Source of the DNA: Eggerthellaceae bacterium
Lineage (GTDB): Bacteria; Actinomycetota; Coriobacteriia; Coriobacteriales; Eggerthellaceae
Direction: 5' to 3'
Length of the DNA stretch: 64,000 bases
Assembly (NCBI GenBank): GCA_022791455.1
Contig: JAAVZC010000014.1
Coordinates: 459,119 to 523,118, forward strand
Shown here: in pieces, positions 34,261 through 42,368 of the stretch
How the letters are laid out: each line of letters starts with the position of its first letter
How positions within the stretch are numbered: the stretch's first letter is position 1
Translations under genes and position numbers: made by a program
The notes under the pieces: generated by a model
Told to the model about the DNA's origin: nothing
What the model saw: the letters and a program-made list of their open reading frames with translations, nothing else
The model's database searches: none

Positions 34261-34390
34261 GGCGGGGCGGGGCGGCCCTCACCAAGCGAGTTCCGCACGA
34301 CGCGAAAGTGCCAGTGGCACTTTCGCCAAAGCAGGACTGTCTGAGCGACTGAGGGTTGCCCCGCCCCGCTCCCCCGCGGGGACTTCCAAC
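34261..34390. repeat. family D palindromic repeat, copy 1
   Basis: A long element with outer arms GCGGGGCGGGGC...CCCTCA and TGAGGG...GCCCCGCCCCGC. It has an inner perfect hairpin CGAAAGTGCC / GGCACTTTCG (34301-34325) that copy 2 (37821-37922) lacks. The shared body runs from GGCCCTCACCAAGCGAG to GACTTCCAAC. Confidence 0.85.
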
Positions 34391-34400
34391 CAGACAAGAC

Positions 34401-34430
34401 AAAAGAAGGGGGAGCTTTTTGCTCCCCCTT
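34401..34430 (-). terminator. rho-independent terminator after the orphan LysR-effector gene
   Basis: On the minus strand AAGGGGGAGC pairs with GCTCCCCCTT around AAAAA and is followed by CTTTT, seven bases past the stop at 34437. Confidence 0.85.
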
Positions 34431-34436
34431 TGACTT

Positions 34437-35090
34437 CTAGTTGAACGCGTAGCGTTCGAGGTTAGTTTTTAGCTTCTCGACGAAGCGCTGTTCCAGTTCG
34501 CTGATTTCGCCGTCTTTGCGGGAGATGTAGCCCAGCGAAAGGCGTTCGTCGGTGTCGAGCGCAACGGTGGTGAGCGCGCTGCCGTCGGTGATGCCCACCA
34601 GGATGCCGCTCGTAACGGTGTAGCCATTGAGTGCCACGATGAGCTCGGTGAGGGAGGCGCGGTCGGTGCAGGCGATGGTCTTCGCGCGGGGAACCGTGGC
34701 CAGCGCTTCTTCGTAGAAGAACTCGGGGGCATCGGGGCCCTGGTCGAAGAAGACGTAAGGCCAGTCGGCCATGTCCTCAAGCGTCAGCTTCTTGCTGTTC
34801 ACCATGGGATGGCTGGCGGGCAGGGCCACGCGCGGCGCCGAAGTGACCAGCTCGGTGAACTGCAGGCCCAGATTGTCCAGCACCGCATTCAGCTTCGCGG
34901 CGGTTTCAGAAGTCTCAACGATGACGCCCAGGTCGCTCACGCCGTTCGCCACGTCGTCGATAACCCCTTGGGTGGTGCGGTCCAGCAGCGCGTAGTGGTA
35001 CTCGTCGCCGCCAGCCCCCAGAACCACCTGGGCGAACGTCTGGACATCGAACAGGTAATGCTGGCCGGAAATCGAGAATGTCTTAGCCAT
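34437..35090 (-). CDS. stand-alone LysR-type effector-binding domain protein
   Basis: A 217-residue protein that is just the substrate-binding fold of a LysR regulator; the DNA-binding helix-turn-helix is absent. It aligns along most of its length with the effector domain of the LysR regulator at 36850-37770 (for example HYLFDVQTFAQV and GGDEY here, HYAFSLQAFMEV and AGDEY there; TSAPRVALPASHP vs SARTHVFLSEKHP). The start ATG 35090 has a good GAAAGGT site and there is no upstream helix-turn-helix in any frame, so it is a real short gene, not a fresh truncation. It might bind the same ligand as the regulator and titrate it or act as partner. It has its own terminator. Confidence 0.85.
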   Translation of the reverse strand: MAKTFSISGQHYLFDVQTFAQVVLGAGGDEYHYALLDRTTQGVIDDVANGVSDLGVIVETSETAAKLNAVLDNLGLQFTELVTSAPRVALPASHPMVNSKKLTLEDMADWPYVFFDQGPDAPEFFYEEALATVPRAKTIACTDRASLTELIVALNGYTVTSGILVGITDGSALTTVALDTDERLSLGYISRKDGEISELEQRFVEKLKTNLERYAFN

Positions 35091-35175
35091 GTTGGTACCT
35101 TTCGTTTGGAAGATAAAGTCATTGTAACGTAGCGGGCGCGCCGGCCGGAGGGTGGAGCGAGGTTAAGCCAAAGGA

Positions 35176-35215
35176 GGGCTGAGATCCACTCCGCGAAGCG
35201 GAGTTAGCTCAGGCC
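35176..35215 (-). terminator. hairpin after the PaaK-like gene
   Basis: ACTCCGC and GCGGAGT (35188-35194 and 35198-35204) pair around GAA, with an outer CTGAG / CTCAG pair. It is about 65 bp past the PaaK-like stop and lacks a strong T-run, so terminator function is only possible. The rest of 35091-35280 shows nothing coding. Confidence 0.35.
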
Positions 35216-35280
35216 GACGACGCGTCGAGCGGAATCCCTTCGGCCGGCGCGGCCGCGGGCAGGAGGAATCCCTCTCACTA

Positions 35281-36618
35281 CTATTTGTTGCGTTCGTCGA
35301 TGAAGCGGCTGGCTTTGTGTTCGGAGCTGGTGCCCAGTTTGCCGGCGTCGTAGACGATCACCTTTGCTGGGCGCACGCCGGTGTGGGTCTTCAGCGCGTT
35401 CTCCACGCGACGGGCCACCTCGTCGTAAGGCTCGGTGGAACCCTGGGCGCGCTCGACCGACACTTCGTATTTGGTGGTGAAGTCCTGGTCGTACACGCGG
35501 ATGGAGTATTCGCCGGTCAGGCCCTTCTCCGCGCGCACCACGTACTCGATGTCGGTGGGGAACACGTTCACGGCGCCCACGATGAACATCTCGTCCTTGC
35601 GGCCGGTGATGTGGATGCGGGCCAGAGTGCGCCCGCATTCGCAGGGCTCGTTGGAGACGTAGCCGATGTCGCCGGTGCGGAAGCGGATCATCGGGCGCGC
35701 TTTCTTCATGAGGGTGGTGTACACCAGCTCGCCCATCTGGCCGGGCTCCAGCACTTCACCGGTGTTCGGGTCCACCGTTTCCACCAGAATTTGGTCCTCA
35801 ACAATGTGCAGGCCGTCCTTCGCCTCGCACATGGCGGCGCAGGCGCCGTAGATGTCGGAAAGGCCGAAGAAGTCCACTACCTTCGCGCCCCACAGATCCT
35901 CGATGGCCTCGCGGGTGGACTTGATGGAGCCGCCCGGCTCGCCGGCCACGATGATGGTGTGGATGGAGAAGTCGGTCTTCGGGTCGAAGCCCTTTTCCTT
36001 CGCCTTCTCGCCCAGCGTCCAGGCGTAGGAGGGGCTGGTCCAGATGACGGTGGGCTGGTACTGCTTCAGCACGAACAGCAGGCGGTCGGAGGGAACGGCG
36101 CCCACCCAAATGGCCAGCGCGCCCAGGCGTTGCGCGCCGATGACGTCGGGGCCGCCCACATACAGGGCGAAGTTCAGGCCGTGCACGTAGCGGTCGTTGG
36201 GGCGCATGCCGGCTTGCCAGAACAGGCGCGCCTCGGTGTCCTGCCACAGGTCGAAGTCCTCCTGGGTGAAGGGGCTCACCGTGGGAACGCCGGTGGAGCC
36301 GGAAGACGTGGCCATGAAGATGACTTCCTCTTCGGGCACGGAGCACATCTCGCCGAAAAAGCTACCCACGTGCTGGGTGTCGCGCTCGGTCTTCTTGTCG
36401 ATGAAGGGGAACTTCTGGATGTCCTCGAGCGACTGGATGTCGTCGGGGGACACGCCGGCTTCGTCGAACGTGCGCTTGTAATAGACGGTGTTGTCGTAGG
36501 CGTAGCGCACCATTTCCTTCAGGCGCTCCAGCTGCATCGCTTCCAGCTGGGGGCGCGGCATGCATTCTATCTCCGGATCGTAGTACTTCTGATCGTAGGG
36601 GATGTTCTTCTTTGCCAT
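35281..36618 (-). CDS. PaaK-like phenylacetate-CoA ligase
   Basis: A 445-residue AMP-forming ligase of the phenylacetate-CoA ligase family. Motifs: the phosphate loop ATSSGSTGVPTVSPFT, the core VDFFGLSDIYGACAAMCEAK, MGELVYTTLMKKARPMIRFRTGD and the C-terminal hinge GRKDEMFIVGAVNVFPTDIE. It activates an aromatic or other carboxylic acid with ATP and CoA. The start at 36618 follows AAGGAG. It is divergent from the LysR regulator at 36850 and near the 2-oxoacid:ferredoxin oxidoreductase operon; in some anaerobes these two enzymes work together on aryl-pyruvates and aryl-acetates, an inference here. The substrate is unproven. Confidence 0.9.
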   Translation of the reverse strand: MAKKNIPYDQKYYDPEIECMPRPQLEAMQLERLKEMVRYAYDNTVYYKRTFDEAGVSPDDIQSLEDIQKFPFIDKKTERDTQHVGSFFGEMCSVPEEEVIFMATSSGSTGVPTVSPFTQEDFDLWQDTEARLFWQAGMRPNDRYVHGLNFALYVGGPDVIGAQRLGALAIWVGAVPSDRLLFVLKQYQPTVIWTSPSYAWTLGEKAKEKGFDPKTDFSIHTIIVAGEPGGSIKSTREAIEDLWGAKVVDFFGLSDIYGACAAMCEAKDGLHIVEDQILVETVDPNTGEVLEPGQMGELVYTTLMKKARPMIRFRTGDIGYVSNEPCECGRTLARIHITGRKDEMFIVGAVNVFPTDIEYVVRAEKGLTGEYSIRVYDQDFTTKYEVSVERAQGSTEPYDEVARRVENALKTHTGVRPAKVIVYDAGKLGTSSEHKASRFIDERNK

Positions 36619-36767
36619 GGGATTTGCTCCTTGGTCGGGCCGTTTTTTCGCAAGTGTGAATGAAACCACGACCGGCGCGATTCCACAAGCGTTTTGCCTA
36701 TTCATTGTTCAGATGGACTATAATCGGCAAAACCGATAACTCAGCTAACGACCGTATATATGATCGG

Positions 36768-36837
36768 AGAAGACAACCGACCGTCTGACTTGTCTTGTCC
36801 GGCTAGACAAGACAAGTCAGACGGTCGGTTGTCTTCT
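36768..36837. repeat. perfect 32-bp inverted repeat (family E) before a LysR gene
   Basis: Arms 36768-36799 and 36806-36837 are perfectly complementary (starting AGAAGACAACCGACCGTCTG) with a six-base loop CGGCTA. It lies 12 bp before the LysR start at 36850, in the divergent gap with the PaaK-like gene. The arms contain the family E core also seen at 12709 and 14409. Confidence 0.9.
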
Positions 36838-36849
36838 GATTGGAGTGCT

Positions 36850-37770
36850 ATGACGCTGCAGCAGCTGCGCTACCTTATTGCGGTGGCGGAATACGGGTCC
36901 ATCAACAAGGCGGCGGCGTGCTTGTATGCGTCGCAGTCAAACCTGTCTACGGCCATCAAGGATTTGGAACGGGAGCTGGGCATCACCATCTTCACCCGCA
37001 ACAACCGCGGCGTGGCGCTCACCAACGACGGCGCTGAGCTGGTGAGCTACGCGCGGCAGGTGCTGGAACAGGTGGAAATGATCGAGGACCGCTACTCCCC
37101 CGCGCAGCAATCGCACGCGCGACTGGCCATTTCCACCCAGCACTACGCCTTCAGCCTGCAGGCGTTCATGGAAGTGGCGGACCGCTTCGCCGGCGACGAG
37201 TACGACTTCATCCTGCGCGAAACCACCACGGCGCAAATCATCAGCGACGTGAGCACCTTCCGCAGCGATGCGGGCGTGCTGTACCTGGACAACTTCAACG
37301 AACGCGTGCTGACAAAGGCCCTCGAAGACGCGCACCTGTCGTTCACTCCGCTCTTCTCCGCGCGCACCCACGTGTTCTTGAGCGAGAAGCACCCGCTGGC
37401 GAACCGGGACGTGCTGCGGCTGGAAGATTTAGAGGGCTTCCCGCGCTACTCCTTCGAACAAGGGCCCTCGGCCTCGCTCTACTTCGCGGAAGAGCCCCTC
37501 TCCTACTTGCCGCACCCGAAGAACATCCGCATCACCGACCGCGGCACCCTCACCAATCTGCTGACAAACCACAGCGGCTACACCCTCTCCACCGGCGTGC
37601 TGTCCGAGGAAATGCACTCCGGCATCGCCTCCATTCCGCTGGAAGACGAAATCACCATGACCGTGGGCTACGTGATGCACACACAAAGAAAGCCCTCAGA
37701 ACTCCTGAGGGCCTACCTTGGCGTTTTGGAGAATGTCATTCGCGAAAACCCGAGCGTGCAGAGCCAGTAG
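36850..37770 (+). CDS. LysR-family transcriptional regulator
   Basis: A 306-residue LysR regulator: helix-turn-helix at residues 1-60 (YGSINKAAACLYASQSNLSTAIKDLEREL), then the effector-binding domain from about residue 90. The start at 36850 (MTLQQLRYLIAV) directly abuts the DNA-binding domain; the open frame upstream reads through the inverted repeat and is not used. It is divergent from the PaaK-like ligase, so it probably controls that gene. Its effector domain is closely related to the stand-alone domain encoded at 34437-35090 on the other side of the ligase, which suggests duplication of this regulator. It is followed by family A and D repeats. Confidence 0.93.
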   Translation: MTLQQLRYLIAVAEYGSINKAAACLYASQSNLSTAIKDLERELGITIFTRNNRGVALTNDGAELVSYARQVLEQVEMIEDRYSPAQQSHARLAISTQHYAFSLQAFMEVADRFAGDEYDFILRETTTAQIISDVSTFRSDAGVLYLDNFNERVLTKALEDAHLSFTPLFSARTHVFLSEKHPLANRDVLRLEDLEGFPRYSFEQGPSASLYFAEEPLSYLPHPKNIRITDRGTLTNLLTNHSGYTLSTGVLSEEMHSGIASIPLEDEITMTVGYVMHTQRKPSELLRAYLGVLENVIRENPSVQSQ

Positions 37771-37922
37771 AAAGATCCTTCGCTGCGCTCAGGATGACGA
37801 CCTATAAAGTCAATGTATGAGCGGGGCGGGGCGGCCCTCACCAAGCGAGTTCCGCAGCGCAGCGAGGACTGTTTGAGCGACTGAGGGTTGCCCCGTCCCG
37901 CCGCCCCGCGGCGACTTCCAAC
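37771..37922. repeat. family A fragment and family D copy 2
   Basis: A short family A end (GATCCTTCGCTGCGCTCAGGATGAC, 37774-37798) followed by the second family D element (37821-37922). The stretch lies between the converging LysR and peptidase genes and may end transcription from both. Confidence 0.85.
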
Positions 37923-37925
37923 AAT

Positions 37926-40900
37926 CTAGATTTTGCGAAGGACTTCCATGACGAAGTCGGAGTTTACGTAGAGGGTTTCTTCGTCTACGTTTTCCGCAAC
38001 GTCGTCGCGTTCGGCGAAGAAGGCGGGCTTGCCGTCCAGCTGACCCACCAAGTGCATCGCCTGATGACCATGCTTCATGGCGAAGGCAGAGGCGCTGTCC
38101 TTCCAGCACTGGGTTCCCTTCGCCACGCTGATGCCCACAGCGGAAGCGGCCTTGCGCACAATGCGATCCATGCGCGAGGAGGGCTTCTTCGCGATGAACT
38201 TGCCCTCCTTCTCCATGAGCGTCAGTTCGCCGGCGCCCAGACCTTCAAGGTCGACGATGATGGCACCGCGCAGATCGGCGGCGTGGTCGTCCAGGAACGC
38301 GCGCATGCCCCCATTGGCGGCAAGCTCAGCGCCCAGGGCGACGAACCACACCTCAACATTCACGGCGGGGTTGTAGAAGCTGGTCACTTCCTCGCGCAGC
38401 TGCGGCGCGGCGGAGTCGTCGGCCAGGGCGGCGGCCATCGAAACGTCCATTCCCTCGTCGGCGCCCTCTTCGCCCGCAGCTTCGCTCGAGCGGGTGGACA
38501 CGCGACCCAGGCTCTCGCGGGAGAACGCGCCGCCGCTCCAATGGCGGCCGCGGCCATCGCGGTAGGAAGAATCATCGTCGCCGTAGCCGAAATCATCGTT
38601 GGTTTCGTCGTTCAGCACGTCGTAGGGGTCTTCCTCTTCCTGACGGAAGCTCTCCCACCCGCCGCGGGCGGCGCCGACGGAGCGGGCATCGAATTCCTCG
38701 TCCACGGAAAGCCACTGCTGCGGCGTGCTCTCTTCGCGCTTCTTGTCCTTGCCGCGGTGCTTGCCGAACAGGCGGCCGAGGCGGGACTTGGGCATGGAAA
38801 CGTAGCCGGGGCCGGCGAAGGCGCCGGTCTCGGTGATCTGATCCTGGTAATCGGAGTCGTCCGCGTCTTCCACGTAGATCTCCTGATCCGCCACGTCTTC
38901 CAGAAGCTCATCACCCACCGGCTCGAACACGCCGGTTGCGCTGGCGAAGGCGCCGGCGGTGGCCACAGTGGTGTTCTCCTCGGCGGCGGGAGCGAAGGGA
39001 TCCTCGCCCAGGGCCGGCACGGTGATGCGCTGGGCCGGAGCGGTAACCTGCGGAGAAGCGGCCGGCTGCGCAGTGATGCTGCCGGAAAGGGAGGGCACGG
39101 TCATGCGCAGGCGGTTGGCGCGGTCGTGGCTTGTGGAGCGCGGCTCGGCAAGCGGCGCCGGCTGGAAGGCCTGGTTCTGCACGGCGCCTTCCGTCGAAGT
39201 GCCCTCGAGCGAGGGGATGTCGATGCTGCGGCGGCGCGGCGTGGGGGCGGCCGGGGCCTGAGCGTCCGACTCGGCGGAAACGGCCGGCATAGGCATGCTC
39301 AGCGAGGGCAGCGAATCGAGGAAGCTCTCGCGGCGGGTCTTGGGAACGGGAACGGCCTCGGCGCTCACGGCGGGTGCGGCCGCGGCGGGAGCATCAATGG
39401 CAGGCACCGGCACGAAGCGGCGGGTGCTTCCCTCAAGGGGGATTTCGGAGACGGACTCCGTGGCGAGATCCTTCGACTCCGCGCTGCGCGCTCCGCTCTG
39501 GATGACATCGGGAATAGGAGCCGCGGAAGCAGAAGCGATAACTTCGCTTACTTCTTCATTCCCCAAGACAGGGACGGCGGCCATTTGGGCTTGGAGCTCG
39601 GCGGCGCGAGCAGCGGCTTCGGCGGCTTGGCGCTCAGCCTCGGCGCGGGCGGCTTCTTCGGCAGCCAGGCGGGCCTCTTCCGCGGCGGCGCGCTCCTCTT
39701 CTTCGCGAGCCCGCTGGGCCGCTTCCATAGCCTGAGCGTAGCGGGAACGATGCACGGGGGCCGGTTCGGTGATGGGCTTCTTCGCCTTCTTCTGGGCAGC
39801 CTTGAACCAAGCGGGAACGTCATCTTCTTCCTGGACGGGCTCGGCGGACAGCTCAATGGGATTCTCCGCTACGGCCGCCTTCTCCTCGTCCTCGGCATCG
39901 CCATCGGCGCCGGTCGTCAGCGCCTCGCGTGTCTTGGAGCGGGCTTCCTGCATCTCTTCTGCCGTCGGCTCATCGAGAGGAGCGTCTTCCACCTTCACCA
40001 GGTTCTCCGCCAGATCGATGTGGACGGTGTCGCTCACCGGCTTGCCGCTCATAGCCGCAACGGCGGCCTTCGCGGAGAGCAGGCGGGCGCGGGCAGAAGA
40101 TTCGGAATCGCCATCGGTGGAAAGGGCGTCGTAGACCAGCTCGGCTCCTTCGGGCACATAGCCAGAAGCCTGGGCCTCCGCTTCGCCATGCACCACGTAA
40201 TCACTTTGAGCCGCGGAAACGGAGCCGTGGGCCACGCGATCGGCCACTTCCAGCAGCACCGCCACGCCGGCGCCGTTGCAGTTGGCGCCCTCGGTGTAGG
40301 GGGAGATGCGGCCGATGATGGTGTTAAGAAGCGGCAGCGCGGCGCACACCGCGGCAATAATTCCCAGAATGCGGAAGGGACCGGCGGCCGCCAGACCCGC
40401 CATGTTGCAAAGGAGCAGCAGCGCGCACGCAACGATGCCGCCGAAACCCACCCATTGCAGGATGGGCATGGCCGTCACGATGGGCCCGCGCAGAAGCGGC
40501 TGAACCTTGCCGGTGTCGTAATGGGCCACCAGCACCACCTTGCGCTGACGGCCAGGGCGGCCGTTGCTGGGAACGGCGGGCTGGTACTTCGCCACCACGT
40601 TCTGGCTGATGCCGCGCGAGAGGATCTTCGAGATGATGGGACGGTCGAAAATTTCCGCCGCGTAGAGACCGGCGGCCAGAAGCGCCAGGATGAAGCAGGG
40701 AATGGCCATGAAGGAAACGAGCATTCCCACGATGATGGCAACCACGGCGATGGCCGAGCACACGGCGGCCGGGATGTCGGAGTCGGCGTTGCAGTTGAAC
40801 TCTTCCGTCTCGGTGGGAAGGCCGGAGACCTGCGAAAGTTGCTCGGAGATGAACACCGCCGCTTTCTGCTCTTCTTCGGTGCCCGCCGGGCGCGGCCCGA

Positions 40901-40943
40901 TGGACTTCGAGAGGTATTCAACCGTTTGCTGTAGACCGGCCAT
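37926..40943 (-). CDS. giant membrane M28-like peptidase with large disordered insertion
   Basis: A 1005-residue protein. N-terminal M28-like region: residues 1-55, a two-helix membrane part (55-95), and the metal motif VAHYDTGK near 141, followed by more hydrophobic helices (about 160-205) and GANCNGAGVAVLLEVA near 218. Here the Asp that bridges the two metals in M28 enzymes appears to be Cys. About 600 residues of Ala/Glu/Pro-rich low-complexity sequence follow (240-855), then the C-terminal half of the fold (EVWFVALGAELAANG, IIVDLEGLG, and a late KHGHQAMHL). The GAEE motif reads GAEL, so the enzyme may be inactive or act differently. A family A repeat is read in frame near residue 480. Start at 40943 (AAAGGCGG). 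Confidence 0.8.
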   Translation of the reverse strand: MAGLQQTVEYLSKSIGPRPAGTEEEQKAAVFISEQLSQVSGLPTETEEFNCNADSDIPAAVCSAIAVVAIIVGMLVSFMAIPCFILALLAAGLYAAEIFDRPIISKILSRGISQNVVAKYQPAVPSNGRPGRQRKVVLVAHYDTGKVQPLLRGPIVTAMPILQWVGFGGIVACALLLLCNMAGLAAAGPFRILGIIAAVCAALPLLNTIIGRISPYTEGANCNGAGVAVLLEVADRVAHGSVSAAQSDYVVHGEAEAQASGYVPEGAELVYDALSTDGDSESSARARLLSAKAAVAAMSGKPVSDTVHIDLAENLVKVEDAPLDEPTAEEMQEARSKTREALTTGADGDAEDEEKAAVAENPIELSAEPVQEEDDVPAWFKAAQKKAKKPITEPAPVHRSRYAQAMEAAQRAREEEERAAAEEARLAAEEAARAEAERQAAEAAARAAELQAQMAAVPVLGNEEVSEVIASASAAPIPDVIQSGARSAESKDLATESVSEIPLEGSTRRFVPVPAIDAPAAAAPAVSAEAVPVPKTRRESFLDSLPSLSMPMPAVSAESDAQAPAAPTPRRRSIDIPSLEGTSTEGAVQNQAFQPAPLAEPRSTSHDRANRLRMTVPSLSGSITAQPAASPQVTAPAQRITVPALGEDPFAPAAEENTTVATAGAFASATGVFEPVGDELLEDVADQEIYVEDADDSDYQDQITETGAFAGPGYVSMPKSRLGRLFGKHRGKDKKREESTPQQWLSVDEEFDARSVGAARGGWESFRQEEEDPYDVLNDETNDDFGYGDDDSSYRDGRGRHWSGGAFSRESLGRVSTRSSEAAGEEGADEGMDVSMAAALADDSAAPQLREEVTSFYNPAVNVEVWFVALGAELAANGGMRAFLDDHAADLRGAIIVDLEGLGAGELTLMEKEGKFIAKKPSSRMDRIVRKAASAVGISVAKGTQCWKDSASAFAMKHGHQAMHLVGQLDGKPAFFAERDDVAENVDEETLYVNSDFVMEVLRKI
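39462..39508. repeat. family A repeat inside the M28-like gene
   Basis: GATCCTTCGACTCCGCGCTG...CGCTCTGGATGACATC is a family A copy read in frame on the minus strand as DVIQSGARSAESKDL, within the disordered insertion. Confidence 0.85.
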
Positions 40944-41072
40944 GTATGCCGCCTTTCGGGAAAACAATACAAATAGGCATAATTATTGGCAAGTATACGC
41001 TATTTGCCCCCTAAACCCGAAAAAGTTTCCCCAGTGAGACAAAGGGACACTCCTAATGTCTCATTTTTTTTC

Positions 41073-42365
41073 TCACCCCAGGAAGTTGCGGAGCCATTCG
41101 TCGGCTACGGAGACGTTGCCGCGCTCGGCTTGGTAGTTGAGCAGCGGTTGGGCGGTGGCATCGGTGAGCACCTGGTCGTAGAGGGGCTCGGGGTTGGCTT
41201 CGGAAAGCGCCAGCGTTTCGGCGGCTTGGGCCTCATAGTCGTTCGAGGCCGCGTTGCGCTCCTCCATCAGCTCCTTGTCGCGATCAAGATAGGCGTCATC
41301 GGCCTCGATTGCCGCGGCGGAAGCGTTGATCTTCAACTGCAGGTAATCGGTGTAGGCGGCCAGATCCACCGCTTCGGAATATTCCGCCGCTCGCGCGAAA
41401 TAATCGCGGGCCTGATACAGCTGGTCAAGCGCCTGCTGGGAATAGTCCTTCGACTGCTGCACGGTCTCGGTGTTCATCGTCGCCAGCACATCGGCTGCTT
41501 GGCGCGAGAAATTCTCCGCCTGGCCAAGCGCCTGCCAACCCAAGTGCGCCTCTTCTTTCGCCTGACACAGAGGCGCCGCAGCCTGGAGAATGGAGAAGCC
41601 GGTCTCGATCATGGCACTGCGGGCGTTCACCGAAGCGATGCAGTTGTTGGCCACCTCGCGGTCGGTGCCGGACATGAGTCGCTCTTCCAAATCCTGCGTC
41701 TTCTCCTTCACCTGATCGAGGGTGGCCAGCACGCCTGCACTCCCCTGCTCCAGTAGGTCATCGATAGAGGCGATCGTTTCCTCGTCCAACTCCTGTCCGC
41801 TGGTAAGGGCAAGCACCGCCTCATCCATCGCCAGCAGAACGGGATCGGTAGTTTCCAGCTCTTCCACCAGGCCCACCAACTGGCTTTGCTGCGTATTCTG
41901 CGTGTTCACAAGCGACGCCACCAGGCTGGTGAAGCCGGCCACAAGCGCCAGCAGCACCATCACGGAAGCCAGCACGCCCACCATGCGGGCGCGGCGGCGG
42001 CTCTTCTTGCGGGCCGCCACTTCGTTCACCGCCATGACCGCCGAACCACCCCGCGGGCCGGTGGGGACAAATTCCCCCGAGGGCAGCGTGAGCCCTTGGT
42101 CTTTGCGCGGCGTCGAAGGCGGCCGGCCATCGGTGCCCATGGTGAACAGTGAGATCTCGCCCGGCGGAGGGGTCAGGGGAACACCCGGAGCAGCGGCGTC
42201 CTGATCGAAGGACTGCCAAGCCCCCTTGCCGCGGCGCTTCTGGCTGCGACCGCTGCGGCTGGACGCCGCATCAAGGACGCTGAAGGAAATCTCGTTCGAA
42301 GTTCCCAGCGTCGATTTGCGGATATGGGCTCCGCGCGCGTCTTTTCCCCGGTTGCGCAGCGCCAT
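41073..42365 (-). CDS. hypothetical single-pass membrane protein with helical extracellular part
   Basis: A 430-residue protein I do not recognise. Residues 1-120 are polar and basic (a cytoplasmic tail with RRRAR near the membrane), a single transmembrane helix lies at about 128-150, and the remaining 280 residues are helical and acidic with many Ala, Glu and Leu, like a coiled or tetratricopeptide-like structure (for example QQALDQLYQARDYFARAAEY). Two Cys lie in the outer part. It starts three bases after the stop of the DinG-type gene, on the same strand, so it is probably co-transcribed and translationally coupled. The role is unknown. Confidence 0.75.
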   Translation of the reverse strand: MALRNRGKDARGAHIRKSTLGTSNEISFSVLDAASSRSGRSQKRRGKGAWQSFDQDAAAPGVPLTPPPGEISLFTMGTDGRPPSTPRKDQGLTLPSGEFVPTGPRGGSAVMAVNEVAARKKSRRRARMVGVLASVMVLLALVAGFTSLVASLVNTQNTQQSQLVGLVEELETTDPVLLAMDEAVLALTSGQELDEETIASIDDLLEQGSAGVLATLDQVKEKTQDLEERLMSGTDREVANNCIASVNARSAMIETGFSILQAAAPLCQAKEEAHLGWQALGQAENFSRQAADVLATMNTETVQQSKDYSQQALDQLYQARDYFARAAEYSEAVDLAAYTDYLQLKINASAAAIEADDAYLDRDKELMEERNAASNDYEAQAAETLALSEANPEPLYDQVLTDATAQPLLNYQAERGNVSVADEWLRNFLG

Positions 42366-42368
42366 GGA

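Noticed and set aside
38052-40934. 960-codon open frame on the plus strand
   Set aside because: Antisense to the M28-like gene; Gly/His/Arg-rich shadow.
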